In this document: one piece after another, positions 46,311 through 57,689 of the stretch
Numbering within the stretch: position 1 is the stretch's first letter
Layout of the letters: the number at the start of each line of letters is the position of its first letter
Assembly: GCA_947184155.2 (NCBI GenBank)
Contig: CAMXCT020001101.1
Span: 228,501 to 292,500 of the forward strand
Origin: Cladocopium goreaui
Taxonomy: Eukaryota; Sar; Dinophyceae; Suessiales; Symbiodiniaceae
Length of the DNA: 64,000 bases
Direction: 5' to 3'
The notes under the pieces: generated by a model
The model's database searches: none
Seen by the model: only the letters and a program-made list of their open reading frames with translations
What the model was told of the DNA's origin: nothing
Made by a program: the position numbers and the translations under genes

Positions 46311-46769
46311 CCAGTGAAATTGAGATTGAGGTTTTAACTTGGGGATTGGTAGGACCTGAATCTGATATCGATGATTTAATAAAGATAATAAGTAAAATGT
46401 CATAGAATATCATTGGATATTGGGGAGTATGATGGATAATATGCTTCATCACATGGTAAGGTAACCCATAAACACACACACACCATTTCCGAATCAAAGT
46501 GTTGAAGCTTTCTGCAGACAGCTTTAGCACTTTGATTAACCAACCGCTGGGTGTTGTTCCATGAAATTGGTGGGATAATTTCACCATGTTACCAAAAGGA
46601 TTGCCCAACAATCCAACACTAGTGGGGGATAATGTAGATTGCCACAGTGAAGCAACAAAAACAACCCAAGTATCATAATTGTGGATTTATGTCAAAAACA
46701 TTGTTAAATTGTCCTAAAATCCTTGGGGTATTTGAAGCATATCCAAAGGATTCTGAGATTGGGTTAGGA

Positions 46770-47035
46770 TTTGCCCCAAAGAATCATAGAAGTAACCTGA
46801 TTTGCCCCAAAGATTTGTAGGAGTAACCTGGTTTGCCCCAAAGATTTGTAGGAGTAACCTGGTTTGCCCCAACGATTTGTAGGAGTGACGTGGTTTGCCC
46901 CAAAGATTTGTAGGAGTGACGTGGTTTGCCCCAAAGATTTGTAGGAGTGGTGTGGTTTGCCCCAAAGATTTGTAGGAGTGACGTGGTTTGCCCCAACAAA
47001 ACAGTAGGAGTGACGTGGTTTGTTTTTTCAACCCT
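46770..47035. repeat. 31-bp minisatellite
   Basis: About eight copies of a 31-bp unit containing TTTGCCCCAAAGATTTGTAG and GAGTAACCTGG or GAGTGACGTGG; spacing is exactly 31 bp at 46801, 46832 and 46863. Open minus frames over it (SYKSLGQTT-type repeats) are by-products. Confidence 0.9.
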
Positions 47036-47039
47036 TGTG

Positions 47040-47102
47040 GAGTGACGTGGTTTTTTAAAACCACATCATGGAGTGTTGCGGTTTTTAAAAACCACATCAC
47101 TC
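47040..47102. repeat. Two short hairpins at the end of the 31-bp array
   Basis: GTGGTTTTTTAAAACCACAT and GCGGTTTTTAAAAACCACAT are each self-complementary and lie 30 bp apart. Confidence 0.7.
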
Positions 47103-47431
47103 ATTGGCTAGTGGATGGCATTTCAATTTCTGGAATAATATTTTGGGATATTCTGGGGCTAATGGAGGGCCAGCACCTCTATAAATTGGGAATCCAATGG
47201 AAAACATGTTTTTTCCAATCTGGGATTTCCAGCTCAAGTTTTCATGCGGAATTTAAATTCCACAGCACAAAACCCAGTTTGTGGAGATAGACATGATTTT
47301 TGGTGCCCAAAATCCAAAATTGAAAAATCACTCTTTTTTCAGGAACCACGAGTTTGTACTGCGGAATTTAAATTCCACATCACTTTCCAGGGTAAAATTT
47401 TGGCTCCCAAAAATGCATGGTTTTGATCCAT

Positions 47432-48005
47432 TTAGCCAAGGTTCCCCAGCTTCCACTGCTCCATCACATTGCTCAGCAGCTTGCCTGCACCCAGATATGC
47501 TGCCAGTTTGGGCCACACGTAGCACATCAAGCAGCAAATCTGGAGCAGGTCAATCATACCATTTTGATCCCGTTGAGCCATTTTCTGCCAGGGGCTGGAA
47601 TCAATTTTGAACACTGTTGTGGTGTCCACCATTTTCAAACTTAGATTTTCAGAACCCATGCCTTTTGCTTGGCTGGTGCATTCTTGGTGACCTTCCGGTT
47701 GAAGTCAGACATAGCTCGGTCTGCCCAAAGCTCAACTGCTTCTTCGGTCACTGTCTGGCAGCAGGGATTTATTATGATACCAGTTTTCTATGGGGCAGAA
47801 ACTTCAACATGATATCAGCACCCCAGGTAAGGCTAAGTTTACCACTGGCCTCTATCTCTTTCCAGATCGGTGGGGCATTGTCCAAGAGCTCTGTTCCTGG
47901 AACGAAGAAATCCCCTTCCAAGTTCTCCATGGTCAAAGCTGCAGGGCAGAGTTGAGACAAAGATATTTGGTCACAGGTTTGGTTCAACCCATAGTTTACT
48001 TTCAA
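47432..48005 (-). CDS. Uncharacterised exons, mobile-type block
   Basis: Three neighbouring frames on the minus strand: 47820-47945 (NLEGDFFVPGTELLDN), 47645-47765 (TEEAVELWADRAMSDFNR, ending at an in-frame stop after WVLKI) and 47432-47610 (RDQNGMIDLLQICCLMCY). They are helix-rich with no recognised domain, and continue the unidirectional exon series. Confidence 0.45.
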
Positions 48006-48035
48006 AATGTTTACAATTTATGAAAGACATTACAA

Positions 48036-49175
48036 TTAAATGTTGCTGAAAAAGACCCAGCCTGCATGCTCTGGTTTGGACTCATTGTAGCATGCCTTCA
48101 ATGCATCCAACAAGCCCTTTGGTGAACGCAGCAAGTTGTAGATGAGCTTTCGGGTACTGTCACCCACACGCCAAGCCTTACTTTGGGCTTTGGACTTAGG
48201 ACCATGAAAGATTCCATAAATATACCACTTTAAAATAGACACAAGACTAAACAATGTTAGGCAAGGTGCACGGTGATTGTTCACTGTCTTGTTGTAGTCT
48301 GCAACCGATGCAAACAAAAGATCTCGGAGGGCCCCCTTCTTTGTAGCTGTGCTAGACTGTTTGATCCGAATCGACTCCTTGAACACCAGCAGCATATCCA
48401 AGGCTGATGGCTTGGTCTTCTCAGCAGTGCGGTTTGCAAGGCCTGGGAGAACAACTGGCAGGGGGGAAAGAACCAGCAAGGGTCGGTGATTGATACATAT
48501 TGATACAATAGTCTGTTGGATCTTGATGTAATGATGTGCAATGCCAAGGCCCTGGCTAAGTGTCTCATAGAGAAACCCTTCAGCCGTTTCATGTCTGCCA
48601 TAGTTGCACTTCACATACCGGAAAGAGGCAACAGCTTTTGACAAAGCTTTATCCTCCATCATCTCATCTTCTTTGACCCCCTTGATTGACACAGAACATT
48701 GCACAACAATGACAATAAGTTCACAAGAAACTTTGTTCAGAACCATGACTTGATTATATTTATCATTGTTTTCATATTGATGATTGTTCTCATACTGATT
48801 GTATGGATCCAAGTCAATCAGGAGGGCCATGATGCTCAGCATGATTATTGCCTTGTTCTGGCCATCCACATACCCCACGCTGAAGTCATTCACCTTGTAA
48901 ATCGATTGTTCAGTTTCCTCCTTGCTCAACCGAAACTTGACCTCTAAGCATTCACGGTGGCTTTCGAATCCATTCTCAAGAAAAGACCCAAAGTGGGCTT
49001 TCAAGGAATGGGTGGCAGGAAACCGGCCAGTCTCACCATACTTTGCATTCTCATAGAACGATAGCTTCCAAAGGTCCAGGTGGAATCCCTTCATAGAAGT
49101 TGCCGGGATGTTTTCGATAGGCTGCTGGATCTCCACATGTTTCTTGACAGAGGACCACTCGAAGATTTGATCCAT
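48036..49175 (-). CDS. 379-residue uncharacterised exon of the mobile-type block
   Basis: A single uninterrupted frame from a Met at 49175 (MDQIFEWSSVKKHVEI) to a stop at 48036. It is hydrophilic overall. An Asn/Tyr/Glu-rich stretch (YNQYENN repeats, about 48745-48800) and a hydrophobic segment (CELIVIVVQCSVSI) may mark a read-through intron, since this part is AT-rich and low in complexity. Other visible parts are GRFPATHSLKAHFGSF, CNYGRHETAEGF and SPKGLLDALKACYNESK. I do not recognise a domain. It is the longest open frame in the window, and codon use matches the block rather than the flanking micro-exons. Confidence 0.55.
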   Translation of the reverse strand: MDQIFEWSSVKKHVEIQQPIENIPATSMKGFHLDLWKLSFYENAKYGETGRFPATHSLKAHFGSFLENGFESHRECLEVKFRLSKEETEQSIYKVNDFSVGYVDGQNKAIIMLSIMALLIDLDPYNQYENNHQYENNDKYNQVMVLNKVSCELIVIVVQCSVSIKGVKEDEMMEDKALSKAVASFRYVKCNYGRHETAEGFLYETLSQGLGIAHHYIKIQQTIVSICINHRPLLVLSPLPVVLPGLANRTAEKTKPSALDMLLVFKESIRIKQSSTATKKGALRDLLFASVADYNKTVNNHRAPCLTLFSLVSILKWYIYGIFHGPKSKAQSKAWRVGDSTRKLIYNLLRSPKGLLDALKACYNESKPEHAGWVFFSNI

Positions 49176-49301
49176 AGCCTTACTTCAGGGACATAATTAA
49201 GTCAGTCATCCCAACTCCATGTGATTGGATTATACATTAAGCAAGGGGCCCTTCGAAAGCAAGACGGGTTCTTCTCCCTGTCAAACTTTTCGCAGAGATA
49301 C

Positions 49302-49735
49302 TCACCCATATTCATGACGGCAGTGATCTGCAGGGCAAGGGACATGGATGCAACCATCCTGCTGACTAAAAAACAAATACTATAATCAACATAATGTAAA
49401 CATGTTGATGCCTGTCATATGTTTGTATGGTCCATGTATGATGGTTTCCCAACCTCTTCCATCCTCGCAGTTAGTGCTGCCTTGAGGGAGTACTCCTTCT
49501 CTTTCTCAGAGGTGGCTGGAGTTGCCTTCAAATTGAAAATGATGTGGCTAACCCTTGGAACCCCAAAGAGGTTTTTTGCTTCCTATACCATTTGGGGAAA
49601 CCAGTTTCAAAATTCACCCAACCATTAGGGGCCAAAGCCACCTTCAAAGCTGCATTGCCAGGCACTTCTTGCTTTACTTCTTGCATCACCAAGTGCAGCG
49701 CAGTGAAAGGTGGACTGACCAACTTGAGACCGATG
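49302..49735 (-). CDS. Exons between transposase-like core and 379-residue exon
   Basis: Three readable pieces on the minus strand: 49540-49735 (EVPGNAALKVALAPNGW), 49440-49530 (SEKEKEYSLKAALTARMEE) and 49302-49375 (SLALQITAVMNM followed by a textbook GGTGAGT donor). No family is recognised. They sit between the VGHTHEDI protein and the long exon below and probably join both into one transcript, so the two may be a single very large gene. Confidence 0.45.
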
Positions 49736-49857
49736 GCTCTGGGATTTTGGTGGTGGGAGTTGGCATTGCTGTAATATCTAAATATCACAAGATTAACATT
49801 GAAGCTGCATTGGGTCTGAAACCTGTTCAAGGGATTCCTTTTCAGCTGGGAACTTTG

Positions 49858-52800
49858 TCAATGGAAGCGGTGGAAGGTCACCCGCATGGTGTGGATGGTG
49901 TGAATCTCAGGGTTTCCCAGGATCACAGCACCCCTTTGAATTCCAGCCATGTTCAGCAAAAGGAATTCAATCCTTTTTGGAGGGATCCGACGCATGGCAA
50001 TTTGTCCAGCCAACTTCCGAAGGTATTCAATTCCACGGGCATAGTTGGTATAGTTAGCCTCGAGGTAATCTGCCATCTCGATTAATACCTCTTTGCGTTC
50101 ATCATTCAGGTAGACAGCCACACCTGGCTGAAGGACATGTTTCTATATTGTAAACACTTAGTGTTGTAAATTATTCAACACAAAGATTTGGGGATTGGGG
50201 ACATCAACCCTGTCCTGGCACTTGGTTGGATGCTATTCGACGAATGGCAGCCATAGTAGTATCCATGTGCCTTCCAGGCCATACCACCAAGGGCTCTTGG
50301 GAGAGGGTTACATCGGATACAAATGCTTTGATCATCAAGAAGACGTCATTGGGGCTCTCCCCACCAAACCGTGGAGGCAATCGATTTGAAGTTCTTGCCA
50401 ATAGGTGTTGGGGCATACCTTCCCAGCTTCAAGTTTTCAATACAGAAAATCATGAACATTCATGGGCAACTAAGAACAAAATCTGTTGCTGACCCTTGAC
50501 AATCAAAAAGCCGAGATACATTCTCGTCTTGCAAACACAAAAGAGTGAGGAATCTCTTTGACATCTGTATTCAGCTTTCTTCGACGATAGGCACCAGAAA
50601 GGGTGGATAGGGCAGCCAATGAATCAGTCCAGTTCCTGACAGATGTCAGATAGGTCACGTTGAATTCAATGCCAGACTTGGCAAAGCTGTCAGTCAATCT
50701 TTGCCTCAGCCACCTGAGCCAGAGCGCCAAGGAGGGGTGCCACTGACTATTGGAGATTGGCAACTACACTGGGACTTGTGGAGACTGGCATGCATGACCA
50801 CCACTGTCAGTGAAACTTGGCACAACTAAGCTGGATGCGAAACAATGTCAGCTGGGTTTTGCCTAAGGTAACAAGACAGATCAGTTAACTGATTTTAACA
50901 TTGATTGAAAATGATCACACAACTTCTTGCATACTGACACAAACACATAATGTAACTGGGCTACATTGTTTCGTCAGCTTGTCGAATAAGCTTCGATATC
51001 AGTCCAAAAAAGCCATCTTAGCTTTTGGGACATGTCAGGGAACATGTGACTCTGTACTTTGGTTGGACAGGATATGATTGACCAGTGTCGGGTGTACCTG
51101 AGTTTCAGACCAATGTCTTCGTGAGTGTGTCCAACTGGCAAACTTTCATGTGCCAATGTGGCAAATTGGCGTGTTGCCACAAGATGGCAGCAAAAGCGGC
51201 CCAGGAACGCATTTCGATATTCCTTGGGTTTTGAACATAGACAGAAAGAAAATGAAACAAATAATAGATGATATTAACACATTTGATATTGTTATTTCAC
51301 TTGGGGGCTTGAACAATTTCAGTGCTTGATTTGCCAAGCATCTTTTGGTGTGTTGTCTGTAAATATTCTCAGGTGGTTTGGCCAGGCTTCTTGATTCCGT
51401 TGGCATTTTGCAAAAGTTTTATCCAAACTCAGAGCAAGGACCTCCAAGCTCCAGTCTGAGCCAGTTGATTGTTCTGAGTCTGTCACAAACACATTGATAG
51501 AGTGTCCATGCATTATGCATGTTGTGAATTCCAGCTCAGGGCGTTTCTTTGTCTCGAGTGTCTTCGGGGTTCTTCCTGCTGCAAATCGTGGTAGACGGAA
51601 CTTACTCTTATCCATGGAGTCCACGATGCAACACAAAATATCTTTTTGAGTTTTTGCACGCCATTTTGTTTGACCATATACCTGCCTGTCAGCAAATATA
51701 CCACTTAGGTGACGCATGTATTGATCACAAGACTGAGCGTGCATGTTGATGTCTCTAGAATTGCGAATCGCTGACTTCAACTTGTGGCAAACCCAGCATT
51801 GGGCATGTGTAGATTGCCCTCTGAATTTTATCTTCTTTCGCCAGCCAGAAATTCTCAATGTCCGGAAAAAAGTTGATGCCGAGGCAGTAGGCTGGTCTTT
51901 TGCAAAGCATTCTGCCTGATACAGCCTGTAAAGGTCTGAATAGGTGCCTGGTGGCAAATATCGTCGTGGTAGAACTTCAGGGTTGTGGTTTCCAATACCA
52001 GCATCCATCTCGAAAGAGTTTGTCATCAAGCATTCAACTAGCTTTTTGCGCCCTTCTTCTGTAGAAGCCCATCTTTCTTTGGGGTTGAAATGCATCCTTG
52101 ATTGCAATCAAATTTCAAATAATCAACCCCTAGTTAGTGATTCAGACTGAATTACTTTCACCCATTGGACAAAGTTCAATTTAGCTAGGGTCCTCACTCA
52201 TGGGGCAAAGTTTCAGCTATGCCAAAGTAGGTCTTCTGTAAGAAGGCCAGCACAGATGCTGCAGCAGGTGCACTGTGCACTTGGTGTCCTTGGTATTTAT
52301 TCAAACAAACAAAGTCAGTATAGTATGAAAACCAACTATTCAAAGAAACATGGTTACTGGAACCTGATTCAAGATTCCAATGCTCCTGCCATCGGTTCCT
52401 CGAAAGTTTCGTTTGCACCTTGGGAGACGATCCCTGCCAATGCCAAGGATTTGAAGCCATGCCTGCCGGCATACTTGGATACCTCAGGCCAAACCGGGTG
52501 GGATTGAGGATATTCTGGCACTTGCTTAAAGCCTTGAAAATTGCAAAAAAATATGCCAAATTTGACAGCATCAGTGACCTTGAAGGAACCAGGTGGACTT
52601 CTTTCCAATTGATGAACTGCTGTCATTGCTGCATTTCGAAGAAGGAGAAGAGGAATTGGAATCTGTCCCAGAGTTTTCTGATTCACCATCACTTTCTTCA
52701 CCGAATTGCATGGCAGGGTTCTGTAGGCTCCATAGCCTTAAGAAGTTGTTGTCCATGTTTTACAGAAATTTAAACATGACAGCATCCCACAAAAAAGGCC

Positions 52801-53358
52801 CAGGATCAAACATTGCCAAGTGGCAAAGAATCCTGCGCTCCTTTTGTCAATGACCAGAATGCAATAACCAAGCCCAGAACTGTTTTCAATGAAAGCTGGG
52901 CTTTGCACTTCTTTTTGCAGCAGGGTCGTTTCAGAGCTAGTGCAACACGTTCTGCCGATTTTCCATTCTGCTGGTAAGAGTTCAACACAGTACCTGAGTT
53001 TGAGAGTATTCTTTTTCCAACAAGAACCAAGACAAATAAATATTACAGCAATATCCCAATGAAAAACAGCACACAACATACCCGATGAACATAGGTTGGA
53101 TAAGATGCCTGGTTCCTCTGCATCCATAGATTGTAGCTGATTCCAGGACAAATTCCTCATTGAATCAGGGCCCTCAAGTCCCTTTGCCTTTTTTGCTGGG
53201 GGCTCATCATCCTCACTCGCAGAGGCAGAGCCAGTGCTGCTTGCAGAGCTGCCACCATAACTGGACGATGAGGCACTGAACCGCTGCAGTGCCATGGGTG
53301 AAGTTGTCAAAATAGATGTCAAAAGGTTTCGGTTTGGGTTTGGAACGAGTGTTTCCAA
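49858..53358 (-). CDS. DUF7869/VGHTHEDI transposase-like protein, multi-exon
   Basis: Probable mobile-element protein of the eukaryotic family marked by a VGHTHEDID-type motif. I recall the domain as DUF7869; its activity is unproven but it looks like a DD(E) nuclease. A Ser-rich N-terminus with a PPAKKAK basic patch lies at 53100-53300. A Cys-rich helix reading RPCCKKKCKAQL lies at 52850-52960. Exons follow at 52580-52740 (acidic, Ser-rich), 52380-52500 and 52194-52310. The 263-residue core, 51319-52107, holds CWVCHKL, then CCIVDSMDKSKFRLPR and FTDNTPKD, whose Asp residues are candidate catalytic acids. The next exon, 51110-51240, ends in LPVGHTHEDIG. After that come VRNW and PHSFVFARREC at 50503-50763, SPNDVFLMIKAF at 50204-50416, and 49858-50121. 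It lies directly downstream of the methyltransferase in the same direction. The two in-frame starts, at 53358 and 53295, are uncertain. The reading may run on into the exons below 49.8 kb. Confidence 0.7.
51111..51132 (-). other. VGHTHEDI motif of transposase-like protein
   Basis: Minus strand reads LPVGHTHEDIG. The family normally has HTHEDID followed by an aromatic residue; here the intron probably begins just after the Ile/Gly codons. The Glu is a candidate third acidic residue. Confidence 0.75.
51781..51801 (-). other. CWVCHKL zinc-knuckle-like motif
   Basis: CxxC followed by His in the centre of the transposase-like protein, with further Cys/His residues downstream (HAQSCDQYMRHL), which is a possible metal-binding site. 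It is a constant landmark of this family as I know it. Confidence 0.55.
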
Positions 53359-53611
53359 CAGAAAGTGAAAATTGAACAGAATGTGAAACTAGCCCTTGGT
53401 TTTAGACTTTTTTGGGGGGGGGCCATGATGACTTTTTTTCAAGAAATACACAAGGTGGTTGGGCAACTGCCATCATTGAGAACCAGTGAGTGCCACTGAT
53501 TAGAGCAAAAATGCAGCCTGGCAGTTTGTGACCAATGGTTTGTTTCTTTTTTGAACATCTAAACCCCTCCCAATCTAGGCCACCAATGAATCCCATTTTC
53601 CCATGCGAAGC

Positions 53612-56600
53612 TCACCATCCTTGCCGCATGAATGGCAATGGGACCTTGTCTTCAAGGGTTTTAGCGCAGTCATTCCAGGCATTGAAGTTGACAGCGGCGA
53701 ATCCTGCTATCCAGGCCGCTGCCGCAGCTTTGACATTCATGGCATTTCCTGCCAAGTCCTCCAACTCCTAAGGCCACAAAAGTTGATTGGGTAACTGAGG
53801 TTGCAACTAAATGGTGTTGCAAAACAAATCATGAAGGTATAATTATGATGTTAACACGATTTGATGGTTTGAAAGCAATCACAATTCCATAATTTTCTAT
53901 GTTCATGACCTCTTTCCACAAATTAAATCAAGGGCTTATAACCCATGTAGGGATTTAGCCATGGGATTGCATCTTAATATTCACATCCCAGGGGTTCATG
54001 CAAGATCTTTAGATTTTGTTCCACCAAAGTACCAGTAGGCAACAGATCCATACCACCCTTTGCATAGAGAGGGAGGGGTTTACATCTTTAGATGTTGTTC
54101 CACCAAAGCACCACCCTTTGCAAGATAAGGGTTCAAAAAACATTCAAAAACATTGCATGAGCTTTCTGACAATCTTCGGGACATGAGGGCCCAGCAGAAC
54201 AGTCAAGGGTCACCAGAAGCTCCCATTTGAACTGCCAAGTTGAATGGAAAGTTAACGTGGATGCTGACAGCATCCCGAAGCCTATGAAGGTTTCTGAATT
54301 GTGGCATGTGGTACACTTGGGCTCCCATGGACAACACTTTGGCTATTGTACCCAGTGAGCTCCAGCAATAAAATAAAGCATTGAGTTTAGACAGTAAGAT
54401 ACAATAAGTTTTAACTTATTTCATGTAGCTTTCACATTCAGCTTGCCTATCATATCTCCACTGCCAGGAGATTGCCAAATAGTTGCCAGCAACCAATGCC
54501 ATCTCTACAACCAAGCAGCTGGGTGGCAGTGGAGGTGTGTCCAAACTACTACCATAGAATTTCCCAAGTTTCCATTGTTAGCCAAGAGTCTCGTTTTGAG
54601 AGTGGTCCCAAATTGAGGCTCTTCAATGGAAAGCTCTGAAAGAGGAGCTTTTCAACATCTTCAGGGCCCAGGTTTGCAAAGGCCAGGTAGGATCTTTAAA
54701 AAAACATTGTTGAGGAAACTGTTCAAACACCAGGCCTAGAATGTAGCGGTCCTCACCCAAGTGGTAGAATTCACCACGTGGTGTAACACATGGCATATGC
54801 GTTGACAAGCCCATTCGTTCCACACTTTGAGAAAGGTTCAGGAAACCAGATGCCCCCATCACTTTGTAGATTGCCAGTGCCTTTGCTGGGTGTTGGTCAA
54901 ATGCAAAGGCCAAGTGCAAACTAAGGTTCACAAACCAAAACCCATTGCCAAGTTGCATGTCGTTGCCTGGCATTGGATATGTGCTCAAAGTTGTCCTTTT
55001 GGAGGCACTGCGCAACACGAGTTGGATCCACCTGATTCAGGGCAGCTGAATGTCATGAAATATGGGCTCCACCTGTTTTAATGATATTGAGAGGGAGAAG
55101 TAATAAAGTTATTAAGATACAATCCTAGATTCAGATATAGCCTTCCAATATTTGAACAACCACCGGGCCTTCTTTGATTGCATAAAATCCCAATGTTTCT
55201 TTGGCCAGCGAGGTCGTGCATTCACAGGCCTCGGTTGTCTTGAATGACTCTAAGCTTTAGGATACTTTAGGATGCATTCTTAAAATAAATGCAAAACATA
55301 ATGCCAAATAAATAGAGTCAAGTTGTTCCATTGGCAAGTCAAGGCACCTTTGGGTAAGATCAATGTCTTGCCCAGTTTTGTTCTTCGACCTCCTGGTTGC
55401 CATGTCCAGTTCCACCATCTCATGATCATGTGGGAACATCAGGTGCTGCCTGAGATGTGCCAGGCACCAAAGATTTCCACAACTTTGATAAGAGTAAAGA
55501 ATGAAAACTTTCCACACCATTCCCCCTTCTCCTTTCTTTTAATTTGCCAAGAAACGCATTTGGTGGTGGACCCTCCACTTTCAGTTGACTTATGGTTTGC
55601 TTCAAGACTGCTTCTAATTTGTCATTGGTGTCAATCTCAGGGCGCAGAATCTTGCGAGCGATGACCAGTATGTATATTCGACGTCTTTTGGCAGACCCCC
55701 CAAGCTCCAAGGGATCCACTATAACCTCAAATCTGGTTGGATATAGTTTGGCCATAGAACCACATCAATGTGCTCTTTGTTCTGCAGCTTTGGGGGTTAA
55801 ACAAAAATTAGGCCATGTTTGGGCAAGTGACTTTGCCATAGAGGTACCCATATTGTGTCAAGCGGCAAAAAGCTTTGTCAGCCTGTTCCAGAGAAAAGAT
55901 TGCTCAAAACGATGATGTTGAACTGGACCAATCATTTTTTTTGTTTGACCTAATTGTTTGCCCTTAAACAGTTTAAAAGAACATGTTTGAAGACCCTGCC
56001 TGCTTCCACACTCTCAACATTCCCAGCACATTCTCAAGTAAGCTGATGAGGGGGCGCCCTCTTGCAATCTGTGCCAGGCAGCGATAGAAAGTTCGCGCTT
56101 CAGCTTCTTGGAAGTAGCGGCTGCCATGATGCAACATACTATACCTCAGTCAAGAAGGGATGGTGCTTGGAGGATTTAAAAGATCACGTGGTAGTCGGCT
56201 GGGTTTGAAAGCAATACAATACAATAAGACACTGGAAGATACTGAATCTGAACAAGGAACGGCTGGCATGGAAATCCACACGCATATGCATTGGCATGAC
56301 CCTGAACTTGAGTTGTGTCTCTGTCTTCCATCGAAGTAAAGATCCTTTCTGATTCTGGACTCCAAATGCAAAGTTGCGAATTGAATTTCAAAAAAGCTTA
56401 ACTAAAATCAGCAGAACCAAACAAAAATTATTGATCACATTAAGCCAAAGTGTCACTCGAGGACTCAAATTCAAGAGAATAAATTTGAGTGGGCCAATCG
56501 CGTGGTCGCACCTTTGAACCAAATGGACAGCCAGTGGACAGCAAACTTGAAGAACAAACATGTGTGAAACACATGAAACACTGCCAGCCAGTTCAAGACA

Positions 56601-57371
56601 AGAATCGAAGAAATCAACTGGCACTTGGCACTCAGCTGAGTCAGAGAATAGTATGCCTCCTCGCAACCACTGCAATCTGATTGCAAATAGATAGGGTGCA
56701 TCTTTGCGAAGAAGCTCAGCATATCTCAGGGATTCATTACCATGCTCCCCCCATTAGTGTGAAACATCCAACCCCATTAAAATGTTTGAAACATCCCTGT
56801 CCTGTCTTGCGAAGCATCTCATATCCCCACCCATCCAAATATCTGCCCTGTTGAGGTTTCAATCGAAAGCGTGAGCGGTGCTCTTCACTCCTTAGTAGTT
56901 GGATGATGTTGGATGCGAGTGGGCAAAAAAAGCATAGGCAACCTCAGGCATGTGAGTGCAAGCTGGTTGATACTAAGCGAACCCAATAAATAGAAAGAAC
57001 ATGTGAAAGCTTAAAAACTAATTACTGCTAAGGTGCAGCTTCTTTCGTGCCACTGCAAGTAGATCCATTTTGCTGGCCAGTGAAGTTGAGGATGCTGAAT
57101 CAGAATAAGAATCATAGGAGTACTCCTCCATGTACTCATCATATGAAGATGAAGATTCTGACCCTTCAGCTTCTACATCTGAATCTTCCAGCACCACACG
57201 TCCTGGTCAGTGTCAAAACATGGGGGATGGACAAAGTTGGAAAGGTTCTTTGGCAAACAAACCATGGAAAGAAAAGGAATTTGTGGGACAAAGTAAAAAA
57301 TTCCACATTGATTTCAGGGCACCACCTGTACCAGCAACTGTGACTGCTGGACTCCGGCTTCGTGCAGACAT
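53612..57371 (-). CDS. C5 cytosine DNA methyltransferase, multi-exon
   Basis: Predicted to methylate cytosine C5 in DNA in the nucleus. Motifs appear in family order on the minus strand. Motif IV reads GFPCQPF, with the catalytic Cys, at about 56257-56271. Motif VI reads LLENVLGM, with the ENV Glu, at 56027-56035. The motif VIII-like RRRIYILVI is at about 55670-55692 and the motif X-like LAGNAM at 53738-53755. A region at 54623-54850 reads MPCVTPRGEFYHLG, where such enzymes have target-recognition and motif IX sequence. I place the start at the Met of MSARSRSPAV (57369-57371), followed by a Ser/Asp/Glu-rich exon at 57020-57230. Other exons lie at about 56775-56890, 56590-56720, 56230-56390, 55980-56130, 55530-55755, 55350-55500, 55150-55255, 54623-55000 and 53612-53765. 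The stop follows RQGW. Motif I was not located with confidence. DNMT genes carried by retrotransposons are known in dinoflagellates; here the neighbour is transposase-like. The family call is firm, the exon joins are not. Confidence 0.8.
56027..56035 (-). other. C5-methyltransferase motif VI (ENV)
   Basis: GAG AAT GTG inside RPLISLLENVLGML on the minus strand, in the next exon after motif IV, at the order and spacing expected for the family. Confidence 0.85.
56257..56271 (-). other. C5-methyltransferase motif IV (PCQPF), catalytic cysteine
   Basis: Minus-strand codons CCA TGC CAG CCG TTC encode PCQPF, preceded by AYACGF. This is the nucleophile motif of C5 cytosine methyltransferases. The serine that usually follows is absent here and the reading continues LVQIQ, so a splice junction may fall near this point. 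Confidence 0.85.
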
Positions 57372-57689
57372 GGAAGGCACATAGGAGTTATAAGATGTTG
57401 TGGGATGTTGTGGGTTTTGATAAGCTTCATGATTCTGATTATTTCCTGGTTGATTCTGATTGATCCATATTTTCCCTTGATCAACCATGAGAGGGCTGGC
57501 AGCTTGAACTGAGTGGCTGATAAGCTGTCAACAGGACAAGGTCCTGGTCCCACTTAGGAGAGGTCCTGCTTCCCATAACCCAGTTTTATATTTGCTGGTT
57601 AGCCCCTCAGAGCTGTTCCTGGCCAACAAAAAAATCTGCTGAACATCTCTTGAAACCGCTGCTTAGATCCTTGCAGTTTAGTGCCACAT

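Noticed and set aside
46714-47100. 128-codon minus-strand frame with repeated YKSLGQ-type peptides
   Set aside because: Product of the 31-bp minisatellite; because 31 is not divisible by three the peptide cycles through frames.
57130-57384. Plus-strand frame starting MYSSYEDEDSDPSAS
   Set aside because: It is the shadow of the Ser/Asp/Glu-rich first exons of the minus-strand methyltransferase, whose reading is better supported by downstream motifs.
37014-57590. Possible terminal inverted repeats of the block (AACCAGGACTTGA near 37.02 kb against CAGGACCT-type sequence near 57.53-57.59 kb)
   Set aside because: The match is short and gapped, and no target-site duplication was seen; not enough to set borders.
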